64,000 nt of DNA from Myotis daubentonii (lineage: Eukaryota; Chordata; Mammalia; Chiroptera; Vespertilionidae). A model generated the notes under the pieces. It did not search any database, had not been told where the DNA came from, and worked only from the letters and a program-made list of their open reading frames with translations. The position numbers and the translations under genes were made by a program. The stretch lies in assembly GCF_963259705.1 (NCBI RefSeq), contig NC_081847.1, forward strand, positions 66,795,754 through 66,859,753, read 5' to 3'. This document shows positions 10,960 through 21,059 of the stretch, one piece after another. Every line of letters begins with the position of its first letter. The first letter of the stretch is position 1.

Positions 10960-11099
10960 TATGTATAGCCTATGGACACAGACAATAGTTGGTGAAGGCC
11001 GGGGTCAGGCAGGGACTGGGGGGAGGGGAGAAGTGAGGGGAAAATAGGGAATGTCTATAATGCTGTCAACAAGAAAAAATAAACTTAAATAAAAGTATC

Positions 11100-11990
11100 A
11101 TGAAGAAGAAAAGGTATGTCACTGAGCCTGTTTCTTCATGTGTATAAAAAGAAAAAAAGTGGCTAAAAATGGCAACCTGATAGACTTGTCCTAGGACTTC
11201 ATCACCCCTGCACTCTCAAAGCCTCTTCTGGCATGTTCTTCTCCTCTCTAGCCTGAAAATCTCCCCATTGTTGTCGTCGATAACGTTAGAACCCAAGAAG
11301 AAGAATCCTGTCCCCAGAAGCTGTTGTGGGAAAGTTTGAGGTCACCAAAGAAAGAGGTGACTCAGAAGAAAGATTGAGAAGGAACACTGAGGAGAAGGGA
11401 CACAGGACAGGTAAGTTTTGATGGAGCAATCTGGAGTCGAAATCTGGAGCCAAGAAAGCTGTAGGAGAAATGGACATAGAAGGGTCAGGGTGGGGGGGGG
11501 ACAGACTCCACAGCCCAGAGAACCATTGGGCCCACTCCTGGCGCCCAGAGCAGCTGGCACTCCCGCCCAGCGAGCACTGGTGCCTGCGTGGTCCCCATCC
11601 TCTTAGAGGCCGGCCATGCAGGCTGCTGAGTTGCAGTGGGGCAGGGAAGAGCTCCGCCTCCTCAAGTCCTGGGGTTGCCAATACTGCTCCTCGGGGCTGA
11701 TCAGGGCTGCCTGGGCCCCACAACATGCCGAGGGCACCCTGTCACACAGCCCTGGTAGCTACACTGGCAGAAACACTAATTGGGAAGTGAGACAAGCTGA
11801 GTGCCTTTAATGAGCTACCTTGTTGTAACTCTTAACTGGTTGGCGTTATTTACAGAGATTCCACTAATGAGATGTCTGTCAGAAGGGGAGCCCACAATGG
11901 AGGGGGGGAAGGGGGAGCAGACCGACCTCGAGGGAAGAGGCAAGATTCAAAAGAAGAGGGAAGGAAGCGCCTACTGGATCTGAGGCCCTT
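11100..11990. other. Unique-looking stretch, no feature seen
   Basis: This is GC-moderate sequence with several short overlapping frames on both strands (for example 11286-11726 minus). None has recognisable domains or consistent support. A G-run lies at about 11492-11500. Confidence 0.45.
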
Positions 11991-12100
11991 CATCCATGTG
12001 ATCTCACACATCATCCCGGACCGGGGAAGCACGTGAGGTATAGGGACAATGAAACCTGCCAAGGTCATACAGGACGTCCAGTCTGAGCTGCTCCAATAAC
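11990..12100 (-). mobile_element. MIR SINE fragment
   Basis: Reverse orientation: tctcacacatcatcccgg, then ggacaatgaaacctgcc and aaggtcatacaggac correspond to the MIR core read backwards. Confidence 0.45.
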
Positions 12101-12247
12101 CAGCCCCTCAGGCACCTGCCACCAAGAGACAGCAGGTCCTCCCAAAACCTACCTGGCAGCAGGAGCACATACTAGGAAGGAGGTCACCCCCATCCTCTGT
12201 GTGTGCCCAGACATTCAGCATCCACTCAAGAGGGGATCCCCTTAGTC

Positions 12248-12463
12248 CAGCCGTGGGCAAACTACGGCCCGCGGGCCGGATCCGGCCCGTTTGAAATGAA
12301 TAAAACTAAAAAAAAAAAAAAGACCGTACCCTTTTATGTAATGATGTTTACTTTGAATTTATATTAGTTCACACAAACACTCCATCCATGCTTTTGTTCC
12401 GGCCCTCCGGTCCAGTTTAAGAACCCATTGTGGCCCTCGAGTCAAAAAGTTTGCCCACCCCTG
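12248..12463. mobile_element. Short non-autonomous hAT transposon
   Basis: The 216-bp element has terminal inverted repeats, CAGCCGTGGGCAAACT at the left and the complement of CAGGGGTGGGCAAACT at the right. It is flanked by the exact 8-bp duplication ccttagtc (12240-12247 and 12464-12471). The interior is AT-rich with a poly-A run and no coding capacity. The perfect duplication suggests a young insertion. Short hAT families of this kind were active in vesper bats. Confidence 0.9.
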
Positions 12464-12689
12464 CCTTAGTCCTTCTACACCCCGCATCCCCTGGGTTGAT
12501 TCTGAATCGGCCAGGGTTCTCCCCGCCAGCCAGCTTCAGGGCCGGCCTCCCCTAAGGCGCTGAGCCAGGAGCTCTGAGCCTTGCCAGCAGGAGAGGGGTT
12601 TGCTCTGGCTCACCCACACTCTCACAGTCCATCCACTTTAGATCCAGGCGGGGAGAGACGTGGCTGCAGCTCGACGGGGCTCAGGCTGG

Positions 12690-12870
12690 GTCAGTGAGAT
12701 TAGCGGTCTGTGGTTCAGAGTTTCAGTGGACCAAGTAAGGGCTCTGAGCTTTGGTCTCAGTTTTTCCACCTGCAAAATGACCACAGATTGCTGACTTTCT
12801 GCCTGCTTTTCTGGAACATCATGGGGTCCTGAGAGAAGTCGTAAACGTGCCTTTGCAAACTGTAAGTTGT
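12690..12870 (+). mobile_element. MIR SINE
   Basis: Sense copy: ggtctcagtttttccacctg, then caaaatgacc and the downstream tail. It is old and diverged. Confidence 0.5.
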
Positions 12871-13049
12871 CCAACCTTGGCCTAATTATCATCGTTATTA
12901 TCAGTGGTCCCCTGGATACTGACGTCGACACCAAGCTCTCCATCCTGATGGGAATACATCTCTGGCTTACTCTCTCATTCCGCCAGGCCCTCCCTGAGCT
13001 CCCATCACCCCTTCCCATTCTCATTGTCACATACCCGCTCCTCTCTGAC

Positions 13050-13240
13050 TACCTGTCAAGATTGGCATCTCTTTAATTATAATGTCTGTGTGTTTCTTTA
13101 GGAGCCATGTAATTCCTCCTGACGGCAACCTATTTAAAATAAAAGTCAAATACTCAGAACTTTGTTTAAGAGTTGAGTCCTGGGAAGAAAATGAATTAAT
13201 TGCCAAATGTCGCTAATTTCATTCTGATGTGGTAGCAAAA
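13050..13240. promoter_or_regulatory. AT-rich homeodomain-site cluster (enhancer candidate)
   Basis: TAATTA at 13074-13079, TAAT at 13080-13083 and 13110-13113, the palindromic aattaatt near 13195-13202, and TAAT at 13214-13217 lie in unique sequence. This density fits a conserved non-coding enhancer, but conservation cannot be seen from one genome. Confidence 0.3.
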
Positions 13241-13329
13241 AAGAATAAATATATACTCAAGAGGACCAATACCAGTAAAGGCAAGGATGGCATCAGAGTG
13301 TCAGAGCCAGAAGCTCATCTCTGAACTTG

Positions 13330-13440
13330 AGCAGCTAAACCTTCCCTCATTTCAGAATGAAGACACTGCGGCTCAGAGACACGCCTGGCTGCAGGCCGCC
13401 CGAGCCTGGGTGGAAGACCCAAAGCTGACTAATGCCAAAA
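13330..13440 (-). mobile_element. MIR SINE fragment
   Basis: The sequence atgaagacactgcggctcag followed by agacacgcctggctgcagg is the MIR core in reverse. It accounts for the open frame starting at 13287, which is therefore not taken as an exon. Confidence 0.5.
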
Positions 13441-13449
13441 GGCTCACTC

Positions 13450-13825
13450 GGCCTCCATGCAGCAGCTGGTTGATCCGGAGAACAAAAGCCTTACGTTCCT
13501 TCTTCATATCAGCACTCAGGCCATCTGGGGTGCGGCCGGCCTTGCAGGGCTGCTGTGTTCGCAAGTGCTGCCTGCCAGGGGGCCTTGTCCTGGACAAGGG
13601 GGCCTGCAGAGACCGCCTCTGACACTGGAGATCTGTCCCTAAGTAACCAGGATGGTGGGCACAGTCCCACTGAGCAGCCATCTGTGGCAGCTGAGCTGTG
13701 AGGCTCAGGAGCCAAGTGCCAGCATCCAAGACGGCTGTCCAAGGGCCAGAGCTGGGGAGAGGGCCAGTTGGGGCAGGCAGAGCCGCTTTCAGAAGGATGT
13801 GCCTCTGCAGCCTCTTAGTGAAGAA
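13450..13825. other. GC-rich unique stretch, no gene recognised
   Basis: Frames are open on both strands, as is common in GC-rich DNA. No domain or splice-bounded exon could be supported. Confidence 0.4.
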
Positions 13826-13829
13826 AGGC

Positions 13830-13950
13830 AGCTAGTATAGTGGAGAGATCATTGTTTCTGAATTCGGACAGCCATCAGTTCAAATTTCACTAGACCTCTC
13901 CCTTGCCAGCAACCTTGATGAGCTGTTGAACCTGTGTTTCCAATTCTGCT
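13830..13950 (+). mobile_element. MIR SINE, 5' half
   Basis: The sequence agctagtatagtggagag is the MIR tRNA-like head, followed by gttcaaatttcactag in the B-box region. Sense orientation. Confidence 0.6.
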
Positions 13951-14209
13951 TCTAGCCCAGGGATGCTCTCTCTCTCTCTACACCAAAATGGCAGCAGAGA
14001 CCTAGACCAGCAAGCACAACATAGAGACCCACAGACCCTGCTCAGTCAGGCTGGCTCAGGTGTGGGTAGGATGGTGTCTTCCTGGGGAAAGGAGGCACCA
14101 CCTGCCCTGTCAGGCTCCCAGAGCTCCCAGCTCCAGCTACCCAATCCTTCCTTCTCTCTATGCAGCAACCCTGATGAAATGGGGGAGGGGGTACTTAGGT
14201 AATTTCAAT

Positions 14210-14545
14210 CCCACCCCCTACTGCTGGCCCATTCTTGACCCTTCCTGACCTGGAGCCCACTTCTGCAGGCAGAACTCCTGTCACCTATCCCAAGCTCACA
14301 CCCCAAGTCTGCTCATTTGGGTCCCTTCCATGCCTGCCCATTGCGCTCAGGATCAAGTCCCAAGTCCTCGGTCCTCAGGGCTCCTGAGCCTGGCCTTTGC
14401 TATCTCTTGGGTCCCAGTGCTCCAGGGCAAGCCTGGAGTTCTGACTCCATCTTGCAGGCCCTGAGAGAAAGCTGTGGCTCCCTGCCCCTGAGCCTTTGCA
14501 CAGGCTGTGCCTCAGCCAGAATGCTATGCCCATCCTAGTTGATGT
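14210..14545 (+). mobile_element. L2 LINE 3' part
   Basis: Long CT-rich sequence with gcccctgagcctttgcacag, then gctgtgcctcagccagaatg is the typical L2 segment (sense). No intact frame remains. Confidence 0.65.
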
Positions 14546-14589
14546 CTCATCCCTTTGAAGCTCATACAACAACATTAACAGCATTGGAT

Positions 14590-14760
14590 GGTAGGTCACT
14601 TTGGATAGTACCAAGAACCTGGCCGCTTAGGATCAAATCCAAGTTCTGCCATCTTCAAGGGCTCAGTCTCCTCATATGTAAATGTTGTGAGAACAAAATG
14701 AGCTAATGCCTGGGAATGGTAAGGAGCCAAATGCTAAAAGACATAAATAAGAGAAGGAAG
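14590..14760 (+). mobile_element. MIR SINE
   Basis: The sequence gatcaaatccaagttctgcc, then cagtctcctcatatgtaaat and the aaaatgagctaatgcctgg tail occur in the MIR order. Confidence 0.65.
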
Positions 14761-14784
14761 GGGAAGAATCACCATTGGTTACAT

Positions 14785-15175
14785 GTTGTCAGTGCTGAGG
14801 GCTCCGCATACATCATCCCATTCTAATACTCTCAGGAGCTCAGTGAAGAAAATACTATTATTGGTCCCATTTTCTAGATAAGGAAACAGAGGCACCGGGT
14901 CCTATGTGGAGTCTTGTCAGCCCCTGTGGGGAAAGGGTAGGAGATATACCAACTCTTCATATGAAGAAATTTATCTAAGAGCAGCCACCTTCTTCATGTT
15001 CTACTGCCAAGTTTCTGCCAGACCCTTTACCTGCAGGACCTCAAATCCCCAAGACAATGGTCTGAAAATTTATAGATGAGGCCATTGAGACCCAGAGACT
15101 TGCCTGAGGGCACCCGGCTAGGAAGCAGCAGGTCTGGCTGGCTCCAGATCTTGTGCACTTTCTGGAGAGTGCCCC
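14785..15175 (-). mobile_element. Two MIR SINE fragments, reverse
   Basis: The first (14785-14905) has catcccattctaatactctc and gataaggaaacagaggcacc. The second (15025-15175) has tagatgaggccattgagacc and gcctgagggcacccggctag. Both are reverse MIR and are separated by unique sequence. Confidence 0.6.
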
Positions 15176-15439
15176 AGCTGTGGAGCGGTACTGCTCAGCC
15201 TTCTCTTCTAGACAGAACCTGCCTGGAGGGCAGCAGTTAGCCTCCAGCCGCTGTGCCTTCAAAACCCACCAGAGCCACACTCTTCACTAGTCAGAAATTG
15301 AGTATGGCAGCAAACCCAGAGCCCAGCCATTCCTGTTCAATGCAGGGCATCTCTATGGGCAACCTACCAGGAATTCCCCGCAGGGCTGGCAGGATTTTCT
15401 CAAAGCTACACTGTAGGCTAAGACTCTTCTCACCTTCGC

Positions 15440-15612
15440 CTCTTTACTTCTCTCTCTCTCTTTTTACAAGGCTCGAACCTGCACTGAGATCTGAGTCTCT
15501 TACCTGCTCCCTCTCTCCTTTATTTTTCTCAGGCGTTGCCTGCAATAAATCCTTTACAATTCTAACTCCATCACCTTGGCGTCTACTTTTCAGGGACCCT
15601 AACTGATACCGC
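15440..15612 (+). mobile_element. LTR-like 3' end
   Basis: A CT-rich stretch is followed by tgcctgcaataaatcc (AATAAA near 15543) and a terminus ccctaactgatacc. This is the usual R/U5 arrangement of an old LTR. The upstream part is not recognised. Confidence 0.35.
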
Positions 15613-15774
15613 ACATCATCTTTTACCCAAAGTGCAGGGAAAATCTTGACTATGGAATCATGCAGAGCACAGCAAATGGGGGTGACTACTCAGTGCTTCT
15701 ATGGTCCCAAGAAGTTGGGGGTGGTGGGAAGATTGGAGTCCTCTGGCCCTTCATCAGGGGAGAGTGCCCAGACT

Positions 15775-15890
15775 GACAGAGCTGAGTGTTCTTGCGCCAG
15801 CTCCTTAGGCTGTCTGGGCCTCGGTCTTCCTTGTCTGGAAAATAGGCATGCTGATATCTTCCCCCACTCTGTTGTCTTGAGAATTGCAGG
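15775..15890 (+). mobile_element. MIR SINE fragment
   Basis: The sequence gcctcggtcttccttgtctg followed by gaaaataggcatgctgat is the MIR core in sense. Confidence 0.5.
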
Positions 15891-15899
15891 AAGCACCAG

Positions 15900-16435
15900 T
15901 TTTAAAAGGTGATGACCAGGAATGTGAGATTTTAGGTCCACTTCATTGGAACCTAGATGATCCGAGCTGGAAAATGTCATAGAGACCTACACTGTCATTG
16001 TTCAGGTGGAGAACTGGAGAGGGGAAGAATCTTAAAGGGGGGTGGGGACACCAAGGTCTTAGCTTAAGCAGCTGGGATCCCTTGGCCCCACCCCAGATCC
16101 CAGAAAGGCTTCTACCCGTGCAACACCAGCTTTGCCATTAGTTTCCAGGAGCCCAAATGTTTGTCTTAAAACCAGGCAAACCGTGAGCCAGGCAACCCTG
16201 ACTCCCAACCTTTCACCTCATCGGTTCCCAGGTAATTCAGGGACTTGGTGGGGAAGAGAGGGGGAACCCAGGTAGGAAGCAGTGCTTTCATGAAGACCAT
16301 CTGTGGGCAGACAAGAGGGCAGCTCAGAGGCCGTGTTTCCAGGAGGTGCCTGTGACAGAGGCGATGGACATGGAGATTCCTGGGTAAAGAGATCTGGAAG
16401 AGAGGACACCCAGAGCCACAAAGACCCCTGGGGCA
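15900..16435. other. Unique-looking stretch, no gene recognised
   Basis: The long minus-strand open frame that covers this area (16166-16999) is proline/serine-rich and follows the purine-rich tract. I see no domain in it and treat it as a chance frame. Confidence 0.4.
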
Positions 16436-16439
16436 CAAA

Positions 16440-16640
16440 GAGGCAGGGCCATCCCTATATGAGTCAGAGACACAGACAGGACAGGAGACAGAATAAGACA
16501 CAGAGACCGGGGCTAGAGAGAAGTGCAAAACAGATGGAGAGGGAGAGGCTGAGACGCAGAGAAATGGGGGAGGGGAGAAATGCAAAGGAAAGGCCGAGAG
16601 AGACGTTGGAGATGGATGAAAACAAAGAAAGAAAAGGAAT
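16440..16640. repeat. Purine-rich GAGA tract
   Basis: About 200 bases of plus strand are dominated by gaga/caga words, with few pyrimidines. This explains the long open frames on both strands. It directly precedes the CpG-rich block. Confidence 0.7.
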
Positions 16641-16689
16641 TGCAGACAGCTCCAGGGACCGGAAGGGGAAGGGGGTGGGAGCGGGCCTG

Positions 16690-17260
16690 GCTCCAGCGCC
16701 TGGCTGCACACACCTGGGGCCCGACCGGTGGCTGTGGTCAAAGGGCTGGCCCTGCAGCCCACAGCCCGAGGCAGCCCTGGCCTTTGTTCTGCGGCGGGAG
16801 CGCGTTGCCGTGGGGCGGGAGCGCCCCCTGCCGCCCCTGGAAGGTCAGGCGGCAGAGAGCACTCAGCAACCAGCATCGCGCCTGAGGGCCGCCCTGCCGC
16901 GTCCGGGTGTCCACTTGCTTTTCGGCGGAAACTGAGACCCAGAGACAGGTCAGGGGAGAACCTAAGCCAGCTGGTGCCCGCGCCAGAACCGAAATTCAAG
17001 CCTGTGGATGCGAGCCGCCCTCTTGAAAGGCAGTCCGCGTCTCAAGGGCTGCAGATAGCGGGCCTCCCATCCCAGGAGGACGCTGGTAGCCCTGCCTCCA
17101 CCCCCCGCCCCCCGCACCCCGCTCCCGGCCCGCAGGACTCAAATGCCCACGCGGAAGGCAAGTATTGCAATCCGGGAACAGCTGGCAAGGCCTGCGACAA
17201 GGATGGCAGGTGGCCTGGCGCAGGGACGCTGCCCCCAGCCGGGGAACTCCTCCCCAGAGG
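16690..17260. promoter_or_regulatory. CpG island (promoter or insulator candidate)
   Basis: By eye I count roughly 40 CpG dinucleotides in about 560 bases at high GC, a clear excess over the rest of the window. The densest parts are 16790-16925 and 17095-17175. No TATA box was seen. A gcgccccctgccgcc stretch at 16821-16835 resembles the CTCF core. Open frames through it (16728-17378 plus, 16303-16935 plus) lack recognisable domains. It could be a promoter of an unseen transcript, an exon-containing region or an orphan island. Confidence 0.5.
16821..16837 (-). promoter_or_regulatory. CTCF-like motif in the CpG island
   Basis: The sequence gcgccccctgccgcccc is a partial match to the reverse complement of the CTCF core. 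It is a single-motif prediction only. Confidence 0.3.
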
Positions 17261-18165
17261 AGCCCTTGCCTATTTGCCGAGTTTTCAGATTTTTCCAAAG
17301 GAGTCAGAAAATTCGGGTTTTTATGGGGACGTCCCACAACTCAATAGCTTTACAAAACAACGTAGGAGGAAACAATAAGGTTTGTCAAGGCACCTGCTGA
17401 CACTGCTCAGCTGGGAGTGTCCTGCAGTGCTTTTTCTCCGATCGCTTCACCGGCACAGACTAGTGCGTTACGTGGGTATTTCCTTAATATTTTTCTTCAC
17501 TTAAGTACATTTATTGAAAAAAGGATGTCCTGTATCCCTATGATAACTAGAAAGCCAGCATCTTGTGCCATAAAAGCCAGGTAACCCTGGAAGTAAAATA
17601 GGACCGTTGCAGCGAGGAGGTTGGCCCTGTTCCGCCTCATGTTAAGGCACTAGGCGGACATCCTCAGTTGTGAGCTGCTGACCTGTCACCTCTGATGGAG
17701 GGGGGAGGGGTGCGAAACTGATCTCTCCAGGGCCCTAGGAGTGGCCCCTGGGGCCTCTGAACCTAGGGAGGCCACCCAATCTGTGTCCCCCTCACTCTTA
17801 GCACCTGGATGGGGAGGGGCTGACTCCCCCAGAAATCAAGGCATAGAATGCATCAGCTGCCAGAGAGGAAGTGGGGAGACATGGGATAAACCAGAGCTGT
17901 CCCAGAGTCTCACGGTGGTGATGGCTTTGTTCCTCCCCTGATGTTTCCTGAAGGGAGCCGCTGCGGAGCCCACTGGCTGGGAAGCAGCAGGCTGCAGTGG
18001 GGCAAGAGCCCACCCTGACAGCAGTGGGGGAAACGTAGATGGATGGTTGTGTACAAACAAGGAGGAGGCAGAACCAGGGCCTGGGAGAGTGAGGAGGGCT
18101 CTGGGATTCGAAGGCAGAGCTCCATAAGCTCCAGATGCTTAGCCAGCAAAGGGGCTTCTTAACAC
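17260..18165. other. Unique stretch flanking the CpG island
   Basis: The AT-richer part at 17430-17630 has low repeat content and may be part of the same regulatory region. No gene or named repeat was recognised. Confidence 0.4.
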
Positions 18166-18400
18166 AAGTCACTCCCCTTCAAGCTTTTCAGGAGCCTCCC
18201 CACTCTGAGATCAAGACCAAATTCCACCTAGCTGCTAAGGCCCCACATAAGTTGTCCACTCACCTATGCCATGATTTATTTGCCGCTGCCCCCCTACACC
18301 TCTCTCTCTCTCTCTCTCTCTCTCGCTCGCTCTTTCTCTCTCTCTTCTCAGCCCCACTGGCCTGCTCTCCTGAGAACAGCTTCAGATGAATCTTGAGAAC
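18165..18400 (+). mobile_element. L2 LINE fragment with (TC)n
   Basis: The sequence caagcttttcaggagcctcc and ctaaggccccacataagttg are L2-like (sense). A (TC)n run at 18301-18346 interrupts it, and gccccactggcctgctctcc follows. Confidence 0.6.
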
Positions 18401-18559
18401 ATGAGTAGGAGTTGGCCCTGTGAATCAGGCTGGGCTAAGGGAAGAGGCTGTGGAGTTGTGAAACAGTGGGCCATGTCCCTGGGCTCGGTGAGGCCAGTAG
18501 GTGGACATATTGGAAGTGAGAGGGAAAAGGCAGGTAGTGGTACAGTCAGACTGAAGAAT

Positions 18560-18870
18560 ATTAGCCAACCTATAAAAATTTAATTAACTCTCCACCAATA
18601 GACTTAAAGGGATTTCTATACAGTATTGTTGAGTGAGAAAAGCAATTTGAAGATAAGTGTGTATAAAACGATCCCATTTTTTATAAAACAATGACTTAAA
18701 TACTCTGTGAGAGCATATGTATAGCTGGGTATGTCTGTACAGGATTTCATTAACACAAAGAAAAAAACAGAAGGATATATGTTAGGTTGTTCGGGTTTTC
18801 TTCAGGGAAACCTATTGTGAGGAAAGGAAAACCGAGAAAAAAAGGACATGAAAAATAAAGACTGCCTTTA
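18560..18870 (+). mobile_element. Old L1M 3'UTR fragment
   Basis: The segment tgttgagtgagaaaagcaat, then gtgtataaaacgatcccatt is the end-of-element sequence of old L1M families. It ends near 18865 in A-rich sequence. Confidence 0.5.
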
Positions 18871-18984
18871 AAAGATGTATGGCCACAGTTAGGCATATCC
18901 CCCACATCCACTCATCACCAAAGCTAGACATGTGGGCGTGGTCTCAGCCAGTCCCTGCTCCTCATCCCATACATCTGCTCCTGT

Positions 18985-19140
18985 CTAGATGATGACATCT
19001 CCCGAACTCTCCCCGATCCATACCCCAACACACACACTACATTTACCTTTGTGCTCTCCCATCTGGCCCATTCTCCACACAGTCAATCTTCTGAGGTTCT
19101 CAATTGCCCTGAGACTGAAATCCAGCTCCAAGTATGGTTC
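18985..19140 (+). mobile_element. L2 LINE fragment
   Basis: A CT-rich, L2-like block (ctttgtgctctcccatctgg and following) precedes a C-run and (CA)n at 19180-19207. Confidence 0.45.
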
Positions 19141-19179
19141 CCAAGTTCTTTTGTCTCTGCAGACTCAGGCCTCACTGCT

Positions 19180-19207
19180 CCCCCCCCCCCCCACACACAC
19201 ACACACA
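19180..19207. repeat. Poly-C / (CA)n microsatellite
   Basis: A run of 13 C is followed by seven CA units. Confidence 0.9.
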
Positions 19208-19289
19208 TTGACAAGTATGGCATGGTCCCCAGCCACCATGTTCCCCTCAACTATGAGCCTTTCTGACACCAGTCAGAGCAACCGTCGTT

Positions 19290-19500
19290 GATTGGTATTT
19301 GCTATATTCCAGTCACACAATTCTAAGCACTGGCATTTATTAAAAGCATTTAATCCTCATAACAATCCTAAGTGTATAGTATTTTTAGTTGTAGTATATG
19401 TCACAGATGGGAAAAAAAAACAAAACAAAGAAAGGTAAGTAATTTTGCCTAAGGTCACACAACTAGTTAGTGGTCCTGTACTCTTAAACCACTGCACTGG
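19290..19500 (-). mobile_element. MIR SINE, nearly full length
   Basis: Reverse orientation: tctaagcactggcatttatt, then catttaatcctcataacaat, gcctaaggtcacacaactag and cttaaaccactgcactgg give almost the whole element in order. Confidence 0.75.
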
Positions 19501-19504
19501 GCCC

Positions 19505-19850
19505 GCTCTTCTTATGCCTTTGAACACAGTTACCTCTCTCTCTGGAACTCTCTTTAGTTTCTGTCTTCACTTGGCTAAATCCTGATCACCACTAGATTTC
19601 AATGAAGATATTGCCTCCTCCAGGAAGCCTTCTATGACCCCCAAATCCAGGCTAGATAGTCTTCCAATGCCTTCTCCCATGGCCGACCATCCTCATTCTT
19701 AATACTTCTCATATGATGTATGGGGTTGCTGAATGTCCTCACTCATCTGTGAGTTCCTTGCAGGCAGGCACTTGGCTTACTATTTTGAAGATGTGTCCTA
19801 AGTACCTAGCACAAAGAAGGCCTGTGTTAAGAACTCACTCAATATCTTTT
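19505..19850 (+). mobile_element. L2 LINE 3' end
   Basis: The sequence ttgcctcctccaggaagcct, then tgtgagttccttgcaggcag and cctagcacaaagaaggcctg are consecutive segments of the L2 3' end, in sense. Confidence 0.75.
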
Positions 19851-19861
19851 GGGTAATCCTT

Positions 19862-21050
19862 AGGCAACAAAATATCAGACATATCTCATAGCAATATCTT
19901 TACTGATACATCTCCTAGGGCAGTGGAAACTAAGGAGAAAATAAACAAATGGGATTACATCAAAATAAAAAGCTTCTGTACAGCAAAAGAAACCATCAAT
20001 AAAAAAAAAAAAAAACAAGAAAGCCCACTGCATGGGAGAACATATTTGCCAATGTTACATCTGATAAGGGTTTATTATCCAAAATGTATAGGGAACTCAT
20101 AAAACTTAACAAAAGGAAGATAAACAATCCAATCAAAAAATGGGCAAAGGACCTAAATAGACAGTTTTTTGAAAGTGGATATACAGAAGGCCAACAGACA
20201 TTTGAAAAAATCCTCAAAGTCACTAATCATCCAAGAGATGCAAATCAAAACGACAATGAGGTACCATCTCACACCTGTCAGAATGGCTATCATCAACAAA
20301 TCAACAAACGACAATTGCTGTCTAGGATGTGGAGAAAAAGGAACCTTCGCACACTGCTGGTGGGAATGCAGACTGGTGCAGCCACTGTGGAGAACAGTAT
20401 GGAGTTCCCTCAAAAAAAAAAAAAAAAAAAAAAAGAAATGGAACTCCCATTTGACCCAGTGATCCCATTTCTAGAAATATATCCCAAGAAATCAGAAACA
20501 CCAATCAGAAAGAATATATACACCCCTATGTTCATAGCAGCACAATTCACCAAAGCTAAGATTTGGAATCAGCCTAAGTGCCCTTCAGCAGATGAGTGGA
20601 TTAGAAAACTGTGGTACATCTACACAATGGAATACTATGCTGCTGTAAAAAGGAAGGAACTCCTACCATTTGCAACAGCATGGATGGAACTGGAGAGCAT
20701 TGTGCTAAGTGAAATAAGTCAGTCAGAGAAAGAAAAATATCATGTGCCCTCACTCATTTGTGGATTATAATGAACATAAACCAATGAACAAAAACAGATG
20801 TAGAGACAGAGAAGCATCGATCAGATGCTCAAAACTCAGAGGGAAGGTAGGGGAGGGTGGGGGCGAGGGGGAGAGATCAACCAAAGGACTTGTATGCATG
20901 CATATAAGCATAAGCAATGAATGTGGACAACAGGGGGTGAGGGTGAGGGCAGGATTGGGGGGATGAGGGGACATTGGGGGGATAAGGACACATTTGTAAT
21001 ATCTTAATCAATAAAGAAAAACTGTACAGTAAAAACAAATAAATAAATAT
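19862..21050 (+). mobile_element. L1 3' part with decayed ORF2 end and 3'UTR
   Basis: The segment encodes the C-terminal region of the L1 ORF2 protein (normally an endonuclease/reverse transcriptase; only the tail is here). An open frame at 20084-20770 is stitched from more than one ORF2 frame: the proper frame shifts near 20165 to the one running from 20169, and a poly-A run at 20414-20434 shifts it again before [16 protein letters not shown]. The 3'UTR with a G-rich block follows and ends in an AAATAAATA tail. The endonuclease and RT core are missing, so it is inactive. Confidence 0.85.
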
Positions 21051-21059
21051 TTGTACACC

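Larger units (their letters stand above)
6560..11090 (+). mobile_element. Old L1 3' part that hosts three later insertions
   Basis: Host segments are 6560-6976, 7348-7690, 10097-10384 and 10960-11090. They are collinear pieces of L1 ORF2 and 3'UTR in sense orientation. The intervening parts are a truncated L1 (6977-7347), an ORF2-less L1 derivative (7691-10096) and a Helitron (10385-10959). Removing each restores continuous L1: for example ggcagatgagtggataaag joins tacatctacacaatggaata. The ORF2 frame is not intact. Confidence 0.85.

Noticed and set aside
13287..13622. Open frame beginning MASECQSQ as a possible exon
   Set aside because: Much of it is reverse MIR sequence and the rest lacks any domain.
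16166..16999. 277-residue open frame on the minus strand
   Set aside because: It runs through a purine-rich tract and a CpG island where stop codons are rare. The composition is Pro/Ser-rich, there is no domain, and competing frames exist on the plus strand.
20084..20770. 228-residue frame as a host gene
   Set aside because: It is the tail of L1 ORF2 with at least two frame changes, including one at a poly-A run.
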